A stretch of DNA of 13,989 bases from Deltaproteobacteria bacterium (lineage in GTDB: Bacteria; Desulfobacterota; Desulfuromonadia; Geobacterales; Geobacteraceae): positions 1-13,989 of the forward strand of contig JAJZQA010000026.1 in NCBI GenBank assembly GCA_021810985.1. Direction: 5' to 3'. The position numbers were made by a program, and so were the translations under genes. The notes beneath the pieces were generated by a model. It searched no databases. It saw only the letters and a list, made by a program, of their open reading frames with translations, and had not been told where the DNA came from. Position 1 is the first letter of the stretch. Every line of letters begins with the position of its first letter. Below are positions 13,294 through 13,989 of this stretch, piece by piece.

Positions 13294-13989
13294 CTATGGA
13301 AGCAAATCGCTCGTTATCTGAATCGCCTTGTTACCGCCCTGCACGCCCGGGAAGCCGGTAAACTTCTCAATCCCTTCAATCTTGACGCTCAACTCGCTCC
13401 GGCAATCCTTGCTGAGGATGATCGTATCGCCAATGGAAAGATTAATGAGATCATTCAGGGTGATGCCGGTCTCGCCCAACTCGACGGTCAGTTCCACCGG
13501 CGCCTCAACCAGCTCGGCGGCCAGCCGGGAATGCCACTTGGGATCAATGGCCATGCTGTCCAGCTGGGTTCCGACCTTCAGCTTGTCGCGCACCGGATCG
13601 ATGGTCATGTAGGGAATCGCGAACTCCATGGTTCCCGTGACTTCCTCCACCTGGATTTCCAGGGACATGGTAATGACCTGATATTCCGGGGGAACAATGG
13701 TCACCAGCCGGGGGTTCATTTCCATGCGCAGGAGGTTCATCTTGGTTCCCTGGACAACATGGGTCCAGGATCTTTCCATATCCGCCAACACATCCTTCAC
13801 GATCTTTTCCATGAGCCGGACCTCAATGGAGGTAAACATGCGGTTCTGCTCCGTCGCTGCCGGAGCCCCGGTCCCCCCGAGGATACTGTCCACGAGAGTA
13901 AAAACCAGCTTGCTGTCCATGGTTATCAGGGCCGCGCCCTTGAGCGGTTCGATCTTGAAGATGGCCATGCAGACCGGAGACGGCAGGGT
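13294..13989 (-). CDS. fliM: Flagellar motor switch protein FliM, C-terminal part
   Basis: The frame is open to the window edge, so the 5' end of the gene lies beyond it; 231 codons are present. An internal Met at 13968 is not the true start, because the preceding residues TLPSPVC continue the usual FliM sequence into IFKIEPLKGAALITMDS. What is visible is most of the CheC-like middle domain (LVFTLVDSILGGTG, IEVRLMEKIVKDVLADMERSW, FAIPYMTIDPVRDKL) and the C-terminal SpoA domain that binds FliN (VELTVELGETGITLNDLINLSIGDTIIL to about the end). The N-terminal CheY-P-binding peptide is not in the window. FliM and FliN form the rotor ring that responds to CheY-P. Confidence 0.97.
   Translation of the reverse strand, partial: TLPSPVCMAIFKIEPLKGAALITMDSKLVFTLVDSILGGTGAPAATEQNRMFTSIEVRLMEKIVKDVLADMERSWTHVVQGTKMNLLRMEMNPRLVTIVPPEYQVITMSLEIQVEEVTGTMEFAIPYMTIDPVRDKLKVGTQLDSMAIDPKWHSRLAAELVEAPVELTVELGETGITLNDLINLSIGDTIILSKDCRSELSVKIEGIEKFTGFPGVQGGNKAIQITSDLLP

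Overview
The window is one long stretch of flagellar genes, all on the minus strand, so transcription runs from high to low coordinates. In transcription order the genes are: fliM (3' part only), fliN, fliO, fliP, fliQ, fliR, flhB, flhA, flhF, fliA, flgF, flgG, flgA, flgH, flgI, a short flgJ-type rod-binding gene, and the first codons of a gene that is probably flgM. The FlgH lipoprotein L-ring and FlgI P-ring point to a Gram-negative cell. Gene order, a fliA/WhiG-type sigma gene in front of flgFGAHI, a candidate RpoN promoter and moderately high GC suggest a Deltaproteobacterium of the Desulfuromonadales (Geobacter/Desulfuromonas) kind. That placement is an inference without a database search.

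Layout by region. 13989-12443 holds the C-ring (FliM, FliN) and the FliO assembly factor. 12446-9444 holds the export gate FliP-FliQ-FliR and the substrate-specificity switch FlhB. A 272-base gap (9172-9443) carries a near-consensus sigma-54 promoter for flhA. 9171-5766 holds the gate protein FlhA and the SRP-type GTPase FlhF. 5682-4927 encodes the flagellar sigma factor FliA. 4900-727 encodes the distal rod (FlgF, FlgG), the P-ring chaperone FlgA, the L-ring FlgH and the P-ring FlgI. After a 220-base gap with a near-consensus FliA (sigma-28) promoter come flgJ and the putative anti-sigma gene flgM.

Together the genes build the rotor, the export gate that secretes rod and filament subunits, the rod with its bushings, and the timing system. 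The two promoters suggest a hierarchy in which RpoN drives the flhA-flhF-fliA block and FliA then drives flgJ-flgM, giving FliA feedback through its presumed anti-sigma factor.

No new system is visible; the gene content is standard. What deserves a second look is in the non-coding parts: the two promoters (one so close to its gene that the mRNA may be leaderless), the absence of flhG between flhF and fliA with a GC-rich stem-loop in its place, and two intergenic arrays of degenerate 7-base repeats, one folded into a 23-bp hairpin between fliP and fliQ.
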